The notes: generated by a model not told the origin, from the letters alone. A stretch of 64,000 nucleotides of DNA from Enterobacter soli ATCC BAA-2102 (GCF_001654845.1 NZ_LXES01000025.1:1-64000); one strand, 5' to 3'. Numbered from the stretch's first letter, positions 8,332 to 16,959 are shown. Made by a program: numbers and translations.

Positions 8332-10617
8332 ATGGAATCGTTTACTGAATTTGATATCCAGGCAAGTAATTGCTTAAAAAGACTTAAAAATATAGCGAGT
8401 AATTATGGGGAGGATTACACACGGGTTGTTAAGTGTTTTTTGGTTTTATTATTTGCGAAAGAGTATGCTCATATAAGTCAATACCGTGGTCGCTTCCGTG
8501 AGGTTGAGAAATTTAATGATCTTTTGAATTCTGTTGAATCACCTGATTTTTTATCTCATAAAGTTAATGTGTATTCTGAATTGGTTGTCAGCATACAAAA
8601 TATATTGCATGATTATTGGAGTGTTAATTATTCTGATGACCTTATTAAAAATAATGAAGTTGTTCGTGAAGTCTTTTGGTTATCAAGGAATATAAGTAAC
8701 TTCGAAAATGAAGGAGGGTTGTTTGATTTCTTTTTTAATTACTTATTTGGTCAAAAGGTAGATGGTTTTATTTCCGCGTTAATACAACGATTTTCCGGCG
8801 GATATCTGAAGAATAATTATGTGCAAGAGATACCATTGTTAACCGGACAGATTGCGATCGACGGCTCGAAGGGCATTTCTTTGCCAGAACGGGTTGATAT
8901 GACGCTGTATCTGGGAATGCGATTGTACTTGCATGAAGTGGCAATTAAAAGCAATGATGATTCCGAAGTCTACTTTGTTAGAAATGTTGAGGATATTTAT
9001 TTTAGACAAAAAGGTCATTATTTTTCTGGGGATATCAATGCTTTTAAATATTTTGCTAATATTGCAAGGGAGAAGAAATTTCATGCGTTCATTTTAGGTA
9101 GTGCCAGGAATCACGGATGGAGTCTTGTGGATTTGGCTAATTTAGGTATTTTGCGTGCGGTTATAGAACTCCCTCGTTCTTATGACTCAAAGACCAGGAA
9201 TTTATATATATTAGACTCTTACGGAGAAAATATACCTGGCGTTTATTTTGTAAACTCAGATAAATTGTACTCTCTCCTCAAGAAAAATGATTTGTTATTT
9301 GCATCTTTTATTAGTGAATTGTTATCCTTTGACGTTGATAGATATTCAGTTAATTGGGTGGCATCTGATAATAATCATATTAATGAATATATTAAAAGAT
9401 TTTTTCCTGATGGATACAAAGATGTGCCGGGTTTAGTATACAGAGCGTCGCCAAATGAGATTTATGCCAATAAGTCTATGAACGTATCCAGGTTTGTTTC
9501 TTCATCGAAAGATGAGGATCTCATCTTTTCTCCTCTTGACTACGCAATGATTTATCATGGTATAAAGGCTGATGATACCGCCGGTGGACATTATGTTATT
9601 GGAAATAACGGCGTTGGTAAAAGTTTGCTCTTGCGTTTTCTTGCAGAGAAATTAGTTAACGAAAATAAACGCTTGTTACTGGTTTCATTTGGGCTTACCG
9701 ATCGTTTTCATCCTCTTAAAGGTCAAAACGGCATTGTTTATCTTGGTGATAAACAGAGTGAAAAACACATCTCACTAACAAAAAGAAATAAAGAGATTTT
9801 AGAGTGTATTAAGAAAATTTGCTCTGATAGCGCAACCCATAAGTTTTTTAATTCGATTCTTAAAAAACTTGGATTCTCAGAAAATATATACTGTGTTCCG
9901 ACTAGCTATACGACAAGCAAGAATAATCTATTTGATTATAGTCATGTATATAAGATGGAAGATTTTATTACACAGGAAGAGAGAAACGATGGTTACTTAT
10001 TATCTATACGGCATACGAATAATGAACAAATTGTGATTTTCGATAACCTTAGTTCAGGTGAGCAACAGCTCCTGTTGATGTTTTCAAGAATAATATCAAA
10101 TATTGCGCATGGCGATGTGATGCTCATTGATGAACCGGAAGTGAGTATGCATATTGAGTGGCAGCAAAAGCTTCCGTATTTATTTGATATGATTTCTGAA
10201 GAGTATCAGGCATCATTTGTAGTGGCGACACATTCACCCATTATTATTAATAGTGTCGATATGAATAAAAGTAAGTGCTACACCGCTTCTCAGGCTGGTC
10301 TTGAGGTTATTGATAAAGATAGTGTAAGGAATGTTGAGTCTACCATTTTTGATAGCTTTGATGTCGTTACCAAGAATAACAGAAGTGTATATGAAACCTG
10401 CGCTAAAGCTGTTTCAGTCTTTATGGAGACGGTTAACAGTAATCAGGACGTTAGAATACAATATCAGAAATCTACAAATGAATTACGCGAGTTATCAAGG
10501 AAGCTTAATGAAAATAACCAACAAGCGCTAGCTAATGAAATTTCCCTGGTTCGAAGAGCGCAGGATGCGGTGGAGGAGCTGTATCAAACTTACCAACAAA
10601 ATGAACAGGTAGGGTGA
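8332..10617 (+). CDS. PtuA-like AAA ATPase with N-terminal HsdM-like (inactive) methyltransferase fold
   Basis: 761 residues, AT-rich and unlike its neighbours. Residues 424-761 form an OLD/RecF/PtuA-type ATPase: Walker A GNNGVGKS (424-431), signature LSSGEQQ (about 572-578), Walker B VMLIDEPE (D600, E601), a VATHSP switch with H634, and a helical Gln/Asn-rich tail. Residues 1-390 follow the layout of type I methyltransferase subunits: a helical head, an IAIDGSKGIS segment (174-183) in the motif I place, LANLGILRAVIELP (268-281), then LYILDSYG and VYFVNSDKLYS, and finally NEIYANKSMNVSRFV. The catalytic NPPF/NPPY motif is missing, so methylation is unlikely. Paired 3 bases downstream with an HNH nuclease gene, as in Septu. 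The fusion is an inference from motif order. An in-frame ATG at 8245 is less likely: it has no ribosome site and adds a Cys-rich stretch. Confidence 0.75.
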   Translation: MESFTEFDIQASNCLKRLKNIASNYGEDYTRVVKCFLVLLFAKEYAHISQYRGRFREVEKFNDLLNSVESPDFLSHKVNVYSELVVSIQNILHDYWSVNYSDDLIKNNEVVREVFWLSRNISNFENEGGLFDFFFNYLFGQKVDGFISALIQRFSGGYLKNNYVQEIPLLTGQIAIDGSKGISLPERVDMTLYLGMRLYLHEVAIKSNDDSEVYFVRNVEDIYFRQKGHYFSGDINAFKYFANIAREKKFHAFILGSARNHGWSLVDLANLGILRAVIELPRSYDSKTRNLYILDSYGENIPGVYFVNSDKLYSLLKKNDLLFASFISELLSFDVDRYSVNWVASDNNHINEYIKRFFPDGYKDVPGLVYRASPNEIYANKSMNVSRFVSSSKDEDLIFSPLDYAMIYHGIKADDTAGGHYVIGNNGVGKSLLLRFLAEKLVNENKRLLLVSFGLTDRFHPLKGQNGIVYLGDKQSEKHISLTKRNKEILECIKKICSDSATHKFFNSILKKLGFSENIYCVPTSYTTSKNNLFDYSHVYKMEDFITQEERNDGYLLSIRHTNNEQIVIFDNLSSGEQQLLLMFSRIISNIAHGDVMLIDEPEVSMHIEWQQKLPYLFDMISEEYQASFVVATHSPIIINSVDMNKSKCYTASQAGLEVIDKDSVRNVESTIFDSFDVVTKNNRSVYETCAKAVSVFMETVNSNQDVRIQYQKSTNELRELSRKLNENNQQALANEISLVRRAQDAVEELYQTYQQNEQVG

Positions 10618-10620
10618 TAA

Positions 10621-11358
10621 ATGACGACTCAGTTTGATGATTTTTGTGCGCAGCTTCCATTCCGGAAAGGCAAAAAAGCGGTCGCTAAGCGTGAGATTGT
10701 TCGGCTCTATCAGCGTGCGATTACTGATGCGGTGGATGTCTGGGGGGAATTGCGTGATTTATCTATCCCGGAAGATGAGACAACGACGAAACTTGAGGGC
10801 TCCGAGATTACAACAAATCTGCGAGACTATCTGGCCAAAAAACAGAAGTACCGTTGCTGCTATTGTCAGCGCTATCTTTATAACATTGCCCATGCAAAGC
10901 CAATTGAGCATATTTTGCCTCGTCACTCTTTTCCTCGATTTTCGTTAACCATGAAAAATCTTGCCGTTGCTTGCTATGACTGCAATTTAAAGAAAAGTAA
11001 AACTGTCTGGTGGAGTGGAATAAATCCCGCGGGTGTTTATCCTGTGGGATCTCAACTGACGGCGGCATTTCATTGCAACCACCATTCCTATAATGATCAT
11101 ATTTCATGGATGAGTTATGCCACAAATGATTTTGCTTTCAGAGCCTATGGTGGGATAACGGCGGCAGGTAAAAAACTGTGCATTGATTTACTCCATGATA
11201 TTTCTAAAGCTGAAATTCTGCTGAGCCGTCATGACGGGCTGAGAGAGGTTCTGGATGATCTAAAGGCGATGAATGAGAGTGGATTAGGCGGTGACCGCGT
11301 TCGGGATTTTGTAAACACGTTGCAAGGATTTATTCTTGCCAGCACGGAAGCAAATTAG
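10621..11358 (+). CDS. PtuB-like HNH endonuclease
   Basis: A 245-residue protein with an HNH core: C79-x2-C82 (RCCYC), IEHILPR with H97, N113 in KNLAVACYDC, and C118-x2-C121 followed by NLKKSK. The two CxxC pairs would hold zinc and H97 would be the general base. This is the layout of PtuB and the retron-associated HNH nucleases (TIGR02646-like). It starts 3 bases after the ATPase stop (TGATAA then ATG), so the two are translated together. In Septu the ATPase holds the nuclease and releases its DNA- or tRNA-cleaving activity on phage infection; the same is inferred here. No immunity or methyltransferase gene follows. Confidence 0.82.
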   Translation: MTTQFDDFCAQLPFRKGKKAVAKREIVRLYQRAITDAVDVWGELRDLSIPEDETTTKLEGSEITTNLRDYLAKKQKYRCCYCQRYLYNIAHAKPIEHILPRHSFPRFSLTMKNLAVACYDCNLKKSKTVWWSGINPAGVYPVGSQLTAAFHCNHHSYNDHISWMSYATNDFAFRAYGGITAAGKKLCIDLLHDISKAEILLSRHDGLREVLDDLKAMNESGLGGDRVRDFVNTLQGFILASTEAN

Positions 11359-11405
11359 TCGTTATACAGACTCTCTGATTTGGTCGTGTTTAGTCAACGC
11401 GACAT

Positions 11406-11436
11406 AAAAAAACCTGCCATCTGGCAGGTTTTTTTA
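11406..11436. terminator. Bidirectional terminator between the HNH gene and the YfaZ-like gene
   Basis: AACCTGCC (11411-11418), loop ATCT, GGCAGGTT (11423-11430), with A7 before and T7 after. It can end both the rightward defence operon and the leftward YfaZ-like gene. Confidence 0.85.
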
Positions 11437-11449
11437 TCTCTGAGGTGGC

Positions 11450-11995
11450 TTAGAAGCTCACGCCGCCGCCAACATAGGCACCGTCGATCAGAGTGTGGTT
11501 TGGACGACCGTCTTTGCCATCAACGCTCACGTGGCGGTAACCGACTTTCAGCGTCACAGGTTTGATCGGCGTCCAGCTCACACCGCCGTTTGCTTCCACG
11601 TAGTTTTTCACGCTGTTGTTCAGGCCGTCTGGTGCCACATAGCCCTCACCGAACACGTTAATGCTGTCGGTTAAAGCAACGCTCACGCCGCCACCGATTG
11701 GGAATGCCACGCCGTTATCGCCTTTTTTCGGGCCAACGTAGAGGGCTTTCGCGCCAGCGTTCAGCATCACCGGGCCAACTTCAAAGTTGTAACCTGCGCC
11801 AACGCCACCGGTCGTGGTGCCGTCATCGGTATTTTTCAGCCAGTTACCTTCGGTGTACAAACCAGAGGTCGATTTACCCATTTCAACATTCAGGTTGGTG
11901 AAGTTTTTACCCTGCTCAATACTCCCGCCCATTGCCAGTGCGGAACCCGATACAGCAGTCAGAGCAGAAAGGATGAGAATGTTAAGTTTTTTCAT
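11450..11995 (-). CDS. YfaZ-family outer-membrane beta-barrel protein
   Basis: 181 residues with a clear signal peptide (MKKLNILILSALTAVSGSALA, cut after ALA). The mature part alternates short aromatic and glycine-rich strands (VGAGYNFEVG, GGGVSVALTD, INVFGEGYVAP, LKVGYRHVSVDG) and ends in a C-terminal Phe (AYVGGGVSF), the usual end of barrels assembled by the BAM complex. The family has no assigned function; a small porin or adhesion role is possible. The gene stands alone between the defence pair and yjiA. It has its own promoter region, and a terminator follows it at 11406-11436. Confidence 0.75.
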   Translation of the reverse strand: MKKLNILILSALTAVSGSALAMGGSIEQGKNFTNLNVEMGKSTSGLYTEGNWLKNTDDGTTTGGVGAGYNFEVGPVMLNAGAKALYVGPKKGDNGVAFPIGGGVSVALTDSINVFGEGYVAPDGLNNSVKNYVEANGGVSWTPIKPVTLKVGYRHVSVDGKDGRPNHTLIDGAYVGGGVSF

Positions 11996-12339
11996 GAGTA
12001 TTTCCTCGTCATCAAATTAATCTGAGGACACCTTAACAAGCGATGTTTATGACTGCAAATGTGAGGTGGTTCGCAATTTTATGCTGATTTTGTTAATAAA
12101 TTTATCTTTTGATGTTGGTGAAAGGTTGGTTTGTCGCGGCGTCAATGCGTAATGTTTTAGCGTTTAGAGTCAGTTTAATTTTTTCCCTAAACAGACGTTG
12201 AACAGGCAAGGGATAGTGGTTTGATATGAATTAATTGTGTTTCTTATAATTTCCAAAAATGTTTCTGTTGTAATGGATGAATACCTAAATTTACATTTTA
12301 ATGTTTAATTTATACGCAGCTCGGCGCTTATTAGACGCT
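11996..12339. other. AT-rich gap upstream of the YfaZ-like gene
   Basis: About 340 bases without a plausible gene. AT-rich tracts between 12060 and 12310 probably hold the leftward promoter of the YfaZ-like gene. I see no integrase, tRNA fragment or direct repeat that would mark the edge of the inserted defence block. Confidence 0.5.
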
Positions 12340-12376
12340 CCCGCTAACCCTTTTCTTCGAGGAGAGGATTAACGGG
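12340..12376 (-). terminator. Hairpin downstream of yjiA
   Basis: CCCGCTAACCC (12340-12350) pairs with GGATTAACGGG (12366-12376) with two mismatches. It starts 9 bases beyond the yjiA stop on the transcribed strand. There is no strong U-tract, so it may be a processed 3' end rather than an intrinsic terminator. Confidence 0.4.
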
Positions 12377-12384
12377 ATGGGCCG

Positions 12385-13338
12385 CTATTTACGTAAACCC
12401 GCAAACGCTGCCCGGATCTCATCTTCCGGCAGCTGCAGGCCAATAAACACCATCACGCTCCGCGGTGTTTCGTCACCCCATGGTCTGTCCCAGTCGGCGC
12501 TGTACAGGCGCTGCACGCCCTGGAACAGCAGGCGGTTTGGCTCGCCGTCTATCCACAGCATCCCCTTGTAGCGCAGCAGCTTGTCGGCGAACGACAGCAG
12601 CAGGTTCTCCATGACGCGGGACACGTCGCTGATATCCACCGGGTAATCCAGCTCGACCACAATCGATGACACATCATTTTGCTTGTCGGCCATAAAGTGA
12701 AAGCGCGGCTTCGAGGTGACATTCTCTTCCAGCATAAAGCCGTTGGTGTTGAACAGCTGAGACAGGTCGATATCGCCAAAGGTTACGGTATAAACCGGTG
12801 CGCGTGAGTTAATGCGCGCCAGGCGCTCGCGCAGTTTTTCGCTCTCGCCCGCCACATCGGTTTTGGTTAGCAGGATACGGTCGGCGTAGCCCACCTGGGA
12901 CTGGGCGATGGTGAACTGGTTCATCTGTTCGTCAGCATGTACCGCATCAACCAGCGCAATCACGCCGTCCAGCAAGTAGCGCTGGCAAAGGATCTCATGC
13001 GAGAAGAAGGTCTGAATAATCGGGCCGGGGTCGGCCATGCCGGTGCATTCAATCACCAGGCGGTCAAAGTCGATCTCCCCGCGATCGCGGCTGTCGAGCA
13101 GGTCCAGCAGGGCGTCTTCAAGTTCGTTAGAGCGGGTGCAGCAGATGCAGCCGTTGGTCAGGGTTTTGATCTGCGTGGCGCGATCGCCAATCAGCTGATC
13201 GTCAACCGAGACTTCGCCGAATTCGTTTTCGATAACGGCGATTTTGAAGCCGTGCTGCGCGTTCAGAATGTGGCGCAGGAGGGTGGTTTTGCCCGCACCC
13301 AGAAAACCGGTCAACAAGGTGACAGCAATTGGTGTCAT
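12385..13338 (-). CDS. yjiA: CobW/G3E-family GTPase YjiA
   Basis: 317 residues, nearly identical in layout to E. coli YjiA: Walker A GFLGAGKTTLLRHIL, the metal-binding CICC of the family within TNGCICCTRSNELEDAL, an ECTGMADPGPI switch region, TKTDVAG as the guanine-specificity motif, and the CobW C-terminal domain (LRYKGMLWIDGEPNRLLFQGVQ). G3E GTPases act as metal chaperones or metal-insertion factors. The start at MTPIAVTLLTG matches the E. coli protein. It is 10 bases from yjiX and probably co-transcribed with it. Confidence 0.95.
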   Translation of the reverse strand: MTPIAVTLLTGFLGAGKTTLLRHILNAQHGFKIAVIENEFGEVSVDDQLIGDRATQIKTLTNGCICCTRSNELEDALLDLLDSRDRGEIDFDRLVIECTGMADPGPIIQTFFSHEILCQRYLLDGVIALVDAVHADEQMNQFTIAQSQVGYADRILLTKTDVAGESEKLRERLARINSRAPVYTVTFGDIDLSQLFNTNGFMLEENVTSKPRFHFMADKQNDVSSIVVELDYPVDISDVSRVMENLLLSFADKLLRYKGMLWIDGEPNRLLFQGVQRLYSADWDRPWGDETPRSVMVFIGLQLPEDEIRAAFAGLRK

Positions 13339-13348
13339 GTTTTCTCCT

Positions 13349-13552
13349 TTAGCAGCAGCGAACGCCGCCTTCTCCACTTCCGCCGTAGCGCGCTTCCTGA
13401 CGCTCGCGGAAGAATTCGGTGTAGGTCATGTACGGCTTGTCCGGATGGTTGGTCTTCATATGCTCAACGTAGTTGTCATAGTCCGGGATACCAATCAGCA
13501 TTTTCGCCGCCTGACCGAGGTATTTTTTCGCTTCACCTAAGTTACCAAACAT
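13349..13552 (-). CDS. yjiX: YbdD/YjiX-family small protein
   Basis: 67 residues, [26 protein letters not shown], ending in VRCC. The YbdD/YjiX family is regularly encoded behind CstA/BtsT pyruvate and peptide transporters, and its members are thought to assist the transporter. A longer upstream reading frame exists but starts inside a terminator-like hairpin, so the start at 13552 is used. It lies between btsT and yjiA, as in E. coli. Confidence 0.93.
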   Translation of the reverse strand: MFGNLGEAKKYLGQAAKMLIGIPDYDNYVEHMKTNHPDKPYMTYTEFFRERQEARYGGSGEGGVRCC

Positions 13553-13568
13553 TGCAGGTTCCAGATAG

Positions 13569-13596
13569 AAAAAGCCCGGCAGGGGGCGCCGGGCAG
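13569..13596 (-). terminator. Terminator-like hairpin between btsT and yjiX
   Basis: Read on the minus strand, GCCCGGC, a 7-base loop and GCCGGGC are followed by TTTTT. It ends about 17 bases before the yjiX start codon. It probably lowers yjiX-yjiA expression relative to btsT. Confidence 0.65.
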
Positions 13597-13601
13597 TGTT
13601 A

Positions 13602-13635
13602 CCCCTCACCCCAACCCTCTCCCAAAGGGAGAGGG
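13602..13635. repeat. GC-rich REP-like hairpin, copy 2
   Basis: CCCTCACCCCAA followed by CCCTCTCCC (13615-13623), loop AAA and GGGAGAGGG (13627-13635). It lies between the btsT stop and the btsT/yjiX hairpin. Confidence 0.65.
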
Positions 13636-13648
13636 GGAGGAGAATGGA

Positions 13649-15802
13649 TTAATGGTGTGAAGAAGTCTTCACGCCGCCTTCAGGAACCGGCACATACGGG
13701 GTTTCTTTATCCGTACGACCACTCGCGTTGCGCACATTCATCCAGGTTTTGATGCCGTAGAAGATGATGCTGTACACCACGACCAGGAACAGAATACTCA
13801 GGCCTGCGTTGGTGTAGTTGTTCACCACGATATGGTTCATGTTGGCAATCTGCTGCGCAGTCAGGTCTGCGCCGCCTGCGGCAATCTTCTCTTTGTACTG
13901 GTTAGCCATGAAGAAGAAGCCTTCCAGCTGCGGGTTGGCGCTGAACAGTTTCAGGCCAAGCGCCCAGGTGGTACAGAGCAGCAGCCACAGCGCAGGTACC
14001 ACGGTCACCCAGATGTATTTGGTGCGTTTCATTTTCACCAACACAACGGTACCCAGTACCAGGGCAACAGCCGCCAGCATCTGGTTAGAGATACCGAACA
14101 GCGGCCACAGGCTCTTCACGCCGCCCAGCGGGTCGACAACGCCCTGATACAGCAGGTAACCCCACAGGCCAACACAGCCCGCGGTTCCCAGCACGCCAGC
14201 TACCAGAGAGTCGGTTTTCTTCAGGAACGGCACGAAGTTGCCGAGCAGGTCTTGCAGCATAAAGCGGCCCGCACGGGTACCGGCGTCCAGCGCGGTCAGG
14301 ATGAACAATGCTTCAAACAGAATACCGAAGTGGTACCAGAAGCCCATGTCCGCCCACGGCAGCACTTTGTGGAACACGTGGGCGATACCCACCGCCAGCG
14401 TCGGTGCGCCACCTGCACGGTTCAGAACCGACGGTTCACCGATATCCTTCGCCGTCTGCATAATCTGCTCAGGCGAAATCACAAAGCCCCAGGAGCTGAC
14501 GGTTGCCGCAGCGTGTGCGCTCGCATCTTTCAGCTGCGCCATGATCAGCGCCGCGTTATCACCGCCCATTTCATGCAGGTTTGGCATGGTGATGCCCAGA
14601 CCGGCTGGTGGGGTGTTCATCGCGAAGTACAGACCTGGCTCGATAATGGATGCTGCCACCAGCGCCATGATCGCCACGAAAGACTCCATCAGCATGGCGC
14701 CGTAGCCAATCAGACGCGCGTCTTTCTCGTTCGCCAGCAGCTTCGGTGTGGTACCGGATGCAATCAGCGCGTGGAAGCCTGATACCGCGCCACAGGCGAT
14801 GGTGATGAACAGGAACGGGAACAGTGCGCCTTTCCACAGTGGACCAGTACCGTCGATGTACTGCGTCACGGCTGGCATTTTCAGATCCGGGTTAATCACC
14901 AGGATACCGATCGCCAGACCGACGATAACGCCGATTTTCAGGAAGGTGGCCAGGTAGTCACGCGGTGCCAGAATCAGCCACACCGGCAGCAGGGCAGAGA
15001 TAAACGCATACCCGATCAGCGCGAAGGTGATGGTGGTGTCTTTGAAGGTCAGCGCCGGGCCCCAGTACGGGTCGTGCGCAATCACGCCGCCAAAGTAGAT
15101 CGATGCCACCAGCAGCACAATACCAATCACCGACACTTCACCCACACGTCCTGGGCGCAGGAAGCGCATGTAGATCCCCATGAACAGCGCAATCGGCACG
15201 GTAGAGCAGACGGTGAACACACCCCACGGACTTTCGGCCAGCGCTTTCACCACGATTAACGCCAGCACCGCAAGGATGATGATCATAATCAGGAAGCAGC
15301 CGAACAGGGCAATAGTCCCCGGTACGCGGCCCATCTCTTCTTTGACCATCTCACCCAGAGAGGCGCCGTTACGGCGAGAAGAGATAAACAGCACCATAAA
15401 GTCCTGCACCGCACCCGCCAGCACTACGCCGGCGAGCAGCCACAGAGTCCCTGGCAGGTAACCCATTTGCGCCGCCAGCACCGGGCCGACCAGCGGACCT
15501 GCACCTGCAATTGCGGCAAAGTGGTGGCCAAACAGCACGTAGCGGTTGGTTGGTACGTAGTTCAGGCCGTCATTGTTGATGACTGCCGGAGTGGCACGCG
15601 TCGGGTCAAGCTTCATGACCTTCTGCGCGATGTACAAGCTGTAGTAGCGATAAGCCACAAGGTAGACGGAAACAGACGCGACCACGATCCACAGGGCGCT
15701 TACGTGTTCGCCCCGGCGTAATGCGACAACCGCCAGACAGAAAGCGCCGAGGATCCCGAGTAAGGCCCAGGGCACGTGCTTCAGTAGTTTTTTAGTATCC
15801 AT
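13649..15802 (-). CDS. btsT: Pyruvate/H+ symporter BtsT (CstA family)
   Basis: 717 residues with about 16-18 membrane segments across the CstA domain, including GHHFAAIAGAGPLVGPVLAAQMG, TLWLLAGVVLAGAVQDFM and ISSRRNGASLGEM, which typify the family. E. coli BtsT (YjiY) imports pyruvate, and its gene is switched on by the BtsS/BtsR two-component system when external pyruvate is sensed. btsSR is not in the window, but three BtsR-type repeats and a CRP box lie upstream, so the same control is expected. It is followed by a hairpin and then yjiX-yjiA. Confidence 0.95.
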   Translation of the reverse strand: MDTKKLLKHVPWALLGILGAFCLAVVALRRGEHVSALWIVVASVSVYLVAYRYYSLYIAQKVMKLDPTRATPAVINNDGLNYVPTNRYVLFGHHFAAIAGAGPLVGPVLAAQMGYLPGTLWLLAGVVLAGAVQDFMVLFISSRRNGASLGEMVKEEMGRVPGTIALFGCFLIMIIILAVLALIVVKALAESPWGVFTVCSTVPIALFMGIYMRFLRPGRVGEVSVIGIVLLVASIYFGGVIAHDPYWGPALTFKDTTITFALIGYAFISALLPVWLILAPRDYLATFLKIGVIVGLAIGILVINPDLKMPAVTQYIDGTGPLWKGALFPFLFITIACGAVSGFHALIASGTTPKLLANEKDARLIGYGAMLMESFVAIMALVAASIIEPGLYFAMNTPPAGLGITMPNLHEMGGDNAALIMAQLKDASAHAAATVSSWGFVISPEQIMQTAKDIGEPSVLNRAGGAPTLAVGIAHVFHKVLPWADMGFWYHFGILFEALFILTALDAGTRAGRFMLQDLLGNFVPFLKKTDSLVAGVLGTAGCVGLWGYLLYQGVVDPLGGVKSLWPLFGISNQMLAAVALVLGTVVLVKMKRTKYIWVTVVPALWLLLCTTWALGLKLFSANPQLEGFFFMANQYKEKIAAGGADLTAQQIANMNHIVVNNYTNAGLSILFLVVVYSIIFYGIKTWMNVRNASGRTDKETPYVPVPEGGVKTSSHH

Positions 15803-15919
15803 AGTAAGACCTGGTTTTTTATGTAAAGAAAAAAGGGTCAGGGTTCGTTGTGAGGAGGTATTGATTAATGCTGGTGGGATCGTGCCAGATCCTCGCGCAT
15901 GTAAAGGAAGGTAAATGGG

Positions 15920-15968
15920 CGAGTGGTTGTAAGTCGTGGGTAAGCGGTCAAAGATGCGGGCGAGTGGT
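15920..15968 (-). promoter_or_regulatory. Three BtsR (YehT)-type repeats upstream of btsT
   Basis: On the minus strand: ACCACTCG (15968-15961), ACCGCTTA (15948-15941) and ACCACTCG (15927-15920), separated by 12 and 13 bases. The E. coli BtsR motif, as I recall it, is two ACC(G/A)CT(C/T)A units with a 13-base gap. Two of the units end in G rather than A. Confidence 0.7.
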
Positions 15969-15996
15969 TCAGACTCGCCGCAGGCGGTAAAAATTA

Positions 15997-16012
15997 TGTG
16001 ATTCAGATCACT
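15997..16012. promoter_or_regulatory. CRP box upstream of btsT, TGTGA-N6-TCACT
   Basis: TGTGATTCAGATCACT matches the CRP consensus except for the last base. It lies about 195 bp before btsT and just upstream of the BtsR repeats, and overlaps the stop codon of the WYL regulator gene. E. coli btsT needs cAMP-CRP, which fits. Confidence 0.75.
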
Positions 16013-16910
16013 ATGTTAGCGTCTCTGTCTCTTTCGCCAGGTAGCCTTCCAGCGTATCCAGAAGCTTTTCTTTCAGCCATTGCGGCTCCAGAACCTGAAT
16101 GTCGGGCAGCCAGTAGAATATCAGCGGCAGGATCTGATTCTCGTGCGCAGCCTGGCAACGCAGCGTTATGCCGCTGTGTTGTTCGGCTATCAGCTCTTGC
16201 TCTGGCAGTAAATTTCGGCGTCTGAAGTAGTGTGAAATATTATTGTTTATGAATATTTTCACCTCGAAAGTATCTTCGGATGCCCACGGGCCGGGACTTT
16301 TTTCCAGCAGCGTAAGGGTGCTTTCTTCAGGGGTAAATGTGGCGCTATGAATATCAAACCAGCTTATCTGGCTCAGTGAAAAGGATTTCAGCCTGCTATT
16401 TTCGGTGGCTTGTAAATACCATATATTTTTTTTGTTAATGAGTTTGTATGGGTTAATTAGACGCGTTTTGCCTTTATAAACGATCTGGCAAACATTACAG
16501 TTTTTAATCGATTTCTCAATATTGGGTAAATGACGGCGAATATCCATTTTCACGGTATGTTCGGCATTGTTGCCCAGAATGAGAATATGATTGTCATCTA
16601 CGCGAGTTTCGAGCTGTTGCCAAAAGTCGGCATTTCGCTCTGGGAAAAAGTTATCAGCATTCAGGAAGTTAGCAATGGTGTGATGCAACCCCTGCCCGGA
16701 GGGTGCTTGTGGTGAGTGGATCAGGCGATATTGCCCATTACCGGTGTGCTCAACGATGGGTGAAAGTGCATTCAAATCACGATACACGGTGCGCTCAGTA
16801 ATTTTAAATTTTTCCATCAGTGCACTTCGGTTTACCACACCGTTTAAATGTAGCTCTACCAGAATATCGACCAGACGTTCAGCCGAGCGGCTCCGCGTCG
16901 CATTAGCCAT
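16011..16910 (-). CDS. WYL-domain transcriptional regulator
   Basis: 299 residues. The N-terminal 65 residues form a DeoR/YafY-type winged helix (SAERLVDILVELHLNGVVNRSALMEKF, TERTVYRDLNALSPIVEH). The middle holds a WYL domain (CQIVYKGKTRLINPYKLINKKNIWYLQATE) and a WCX-type C-terminal segment follows. WYL regulators sense single-stranded nucleic acids or nucleotide ligands and often control DNA-damage or phage-defence genes. This one stands alone between btsT and hpaC, about 4.6 kb from the defence pair, so a link is only speculative. It is more AT-rich than its neighbours and may be acquired. Confidence 0.8.
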   Translation of the reverse strand: MANATRSRSAERLVDILVELHLNGVVNRSALMEKFKITERTVYRDLNALSPIVEHTGNGQYRLIHSPQAPSGQGLHHTIANFLNADNFFPERNADFWQQLETRVDDNHILILGNNAEHTVKMDIRRHLPNIEKSIKNCNVCQIVYKGKTRLINPYKLINKKNIWYLQATENSRLKSFSLSQISWFDIHSATFTPEESTLTLLEKSPGPWASEDTFEVKIFINNNISHYFRRRNLLPEQELIAEQHSGITLRCQAAHENQILPLIFYWLPDIQVLEPQWLKEKLLDTLEGYLAKETETLT

Positions 16911-16959
16911 AAGGTATTCCTGTTAATTTAATGGATCTACGCTGAATTATGCGGGCAGC

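Noticed and set aside
8332..9580. Active DNA methyltransferase in the N-terminus of the ATPase
   Set aside because: No NPPF/NPPY motif IV and a poor motif I; only the fold-level pattern is supported.
8108..11405. Retron, because PtuA/PtuB-type pairs also occur as retron effectors
   Set aside because: No reverse transcriptase gene and no msr/msd-like structured region next to the pair.
13832..14782. Open frame of 316 codons opposite btsT
   Set aside because: His/Gln/Arg-rich translation typical of antisense to a membrane protein gene.
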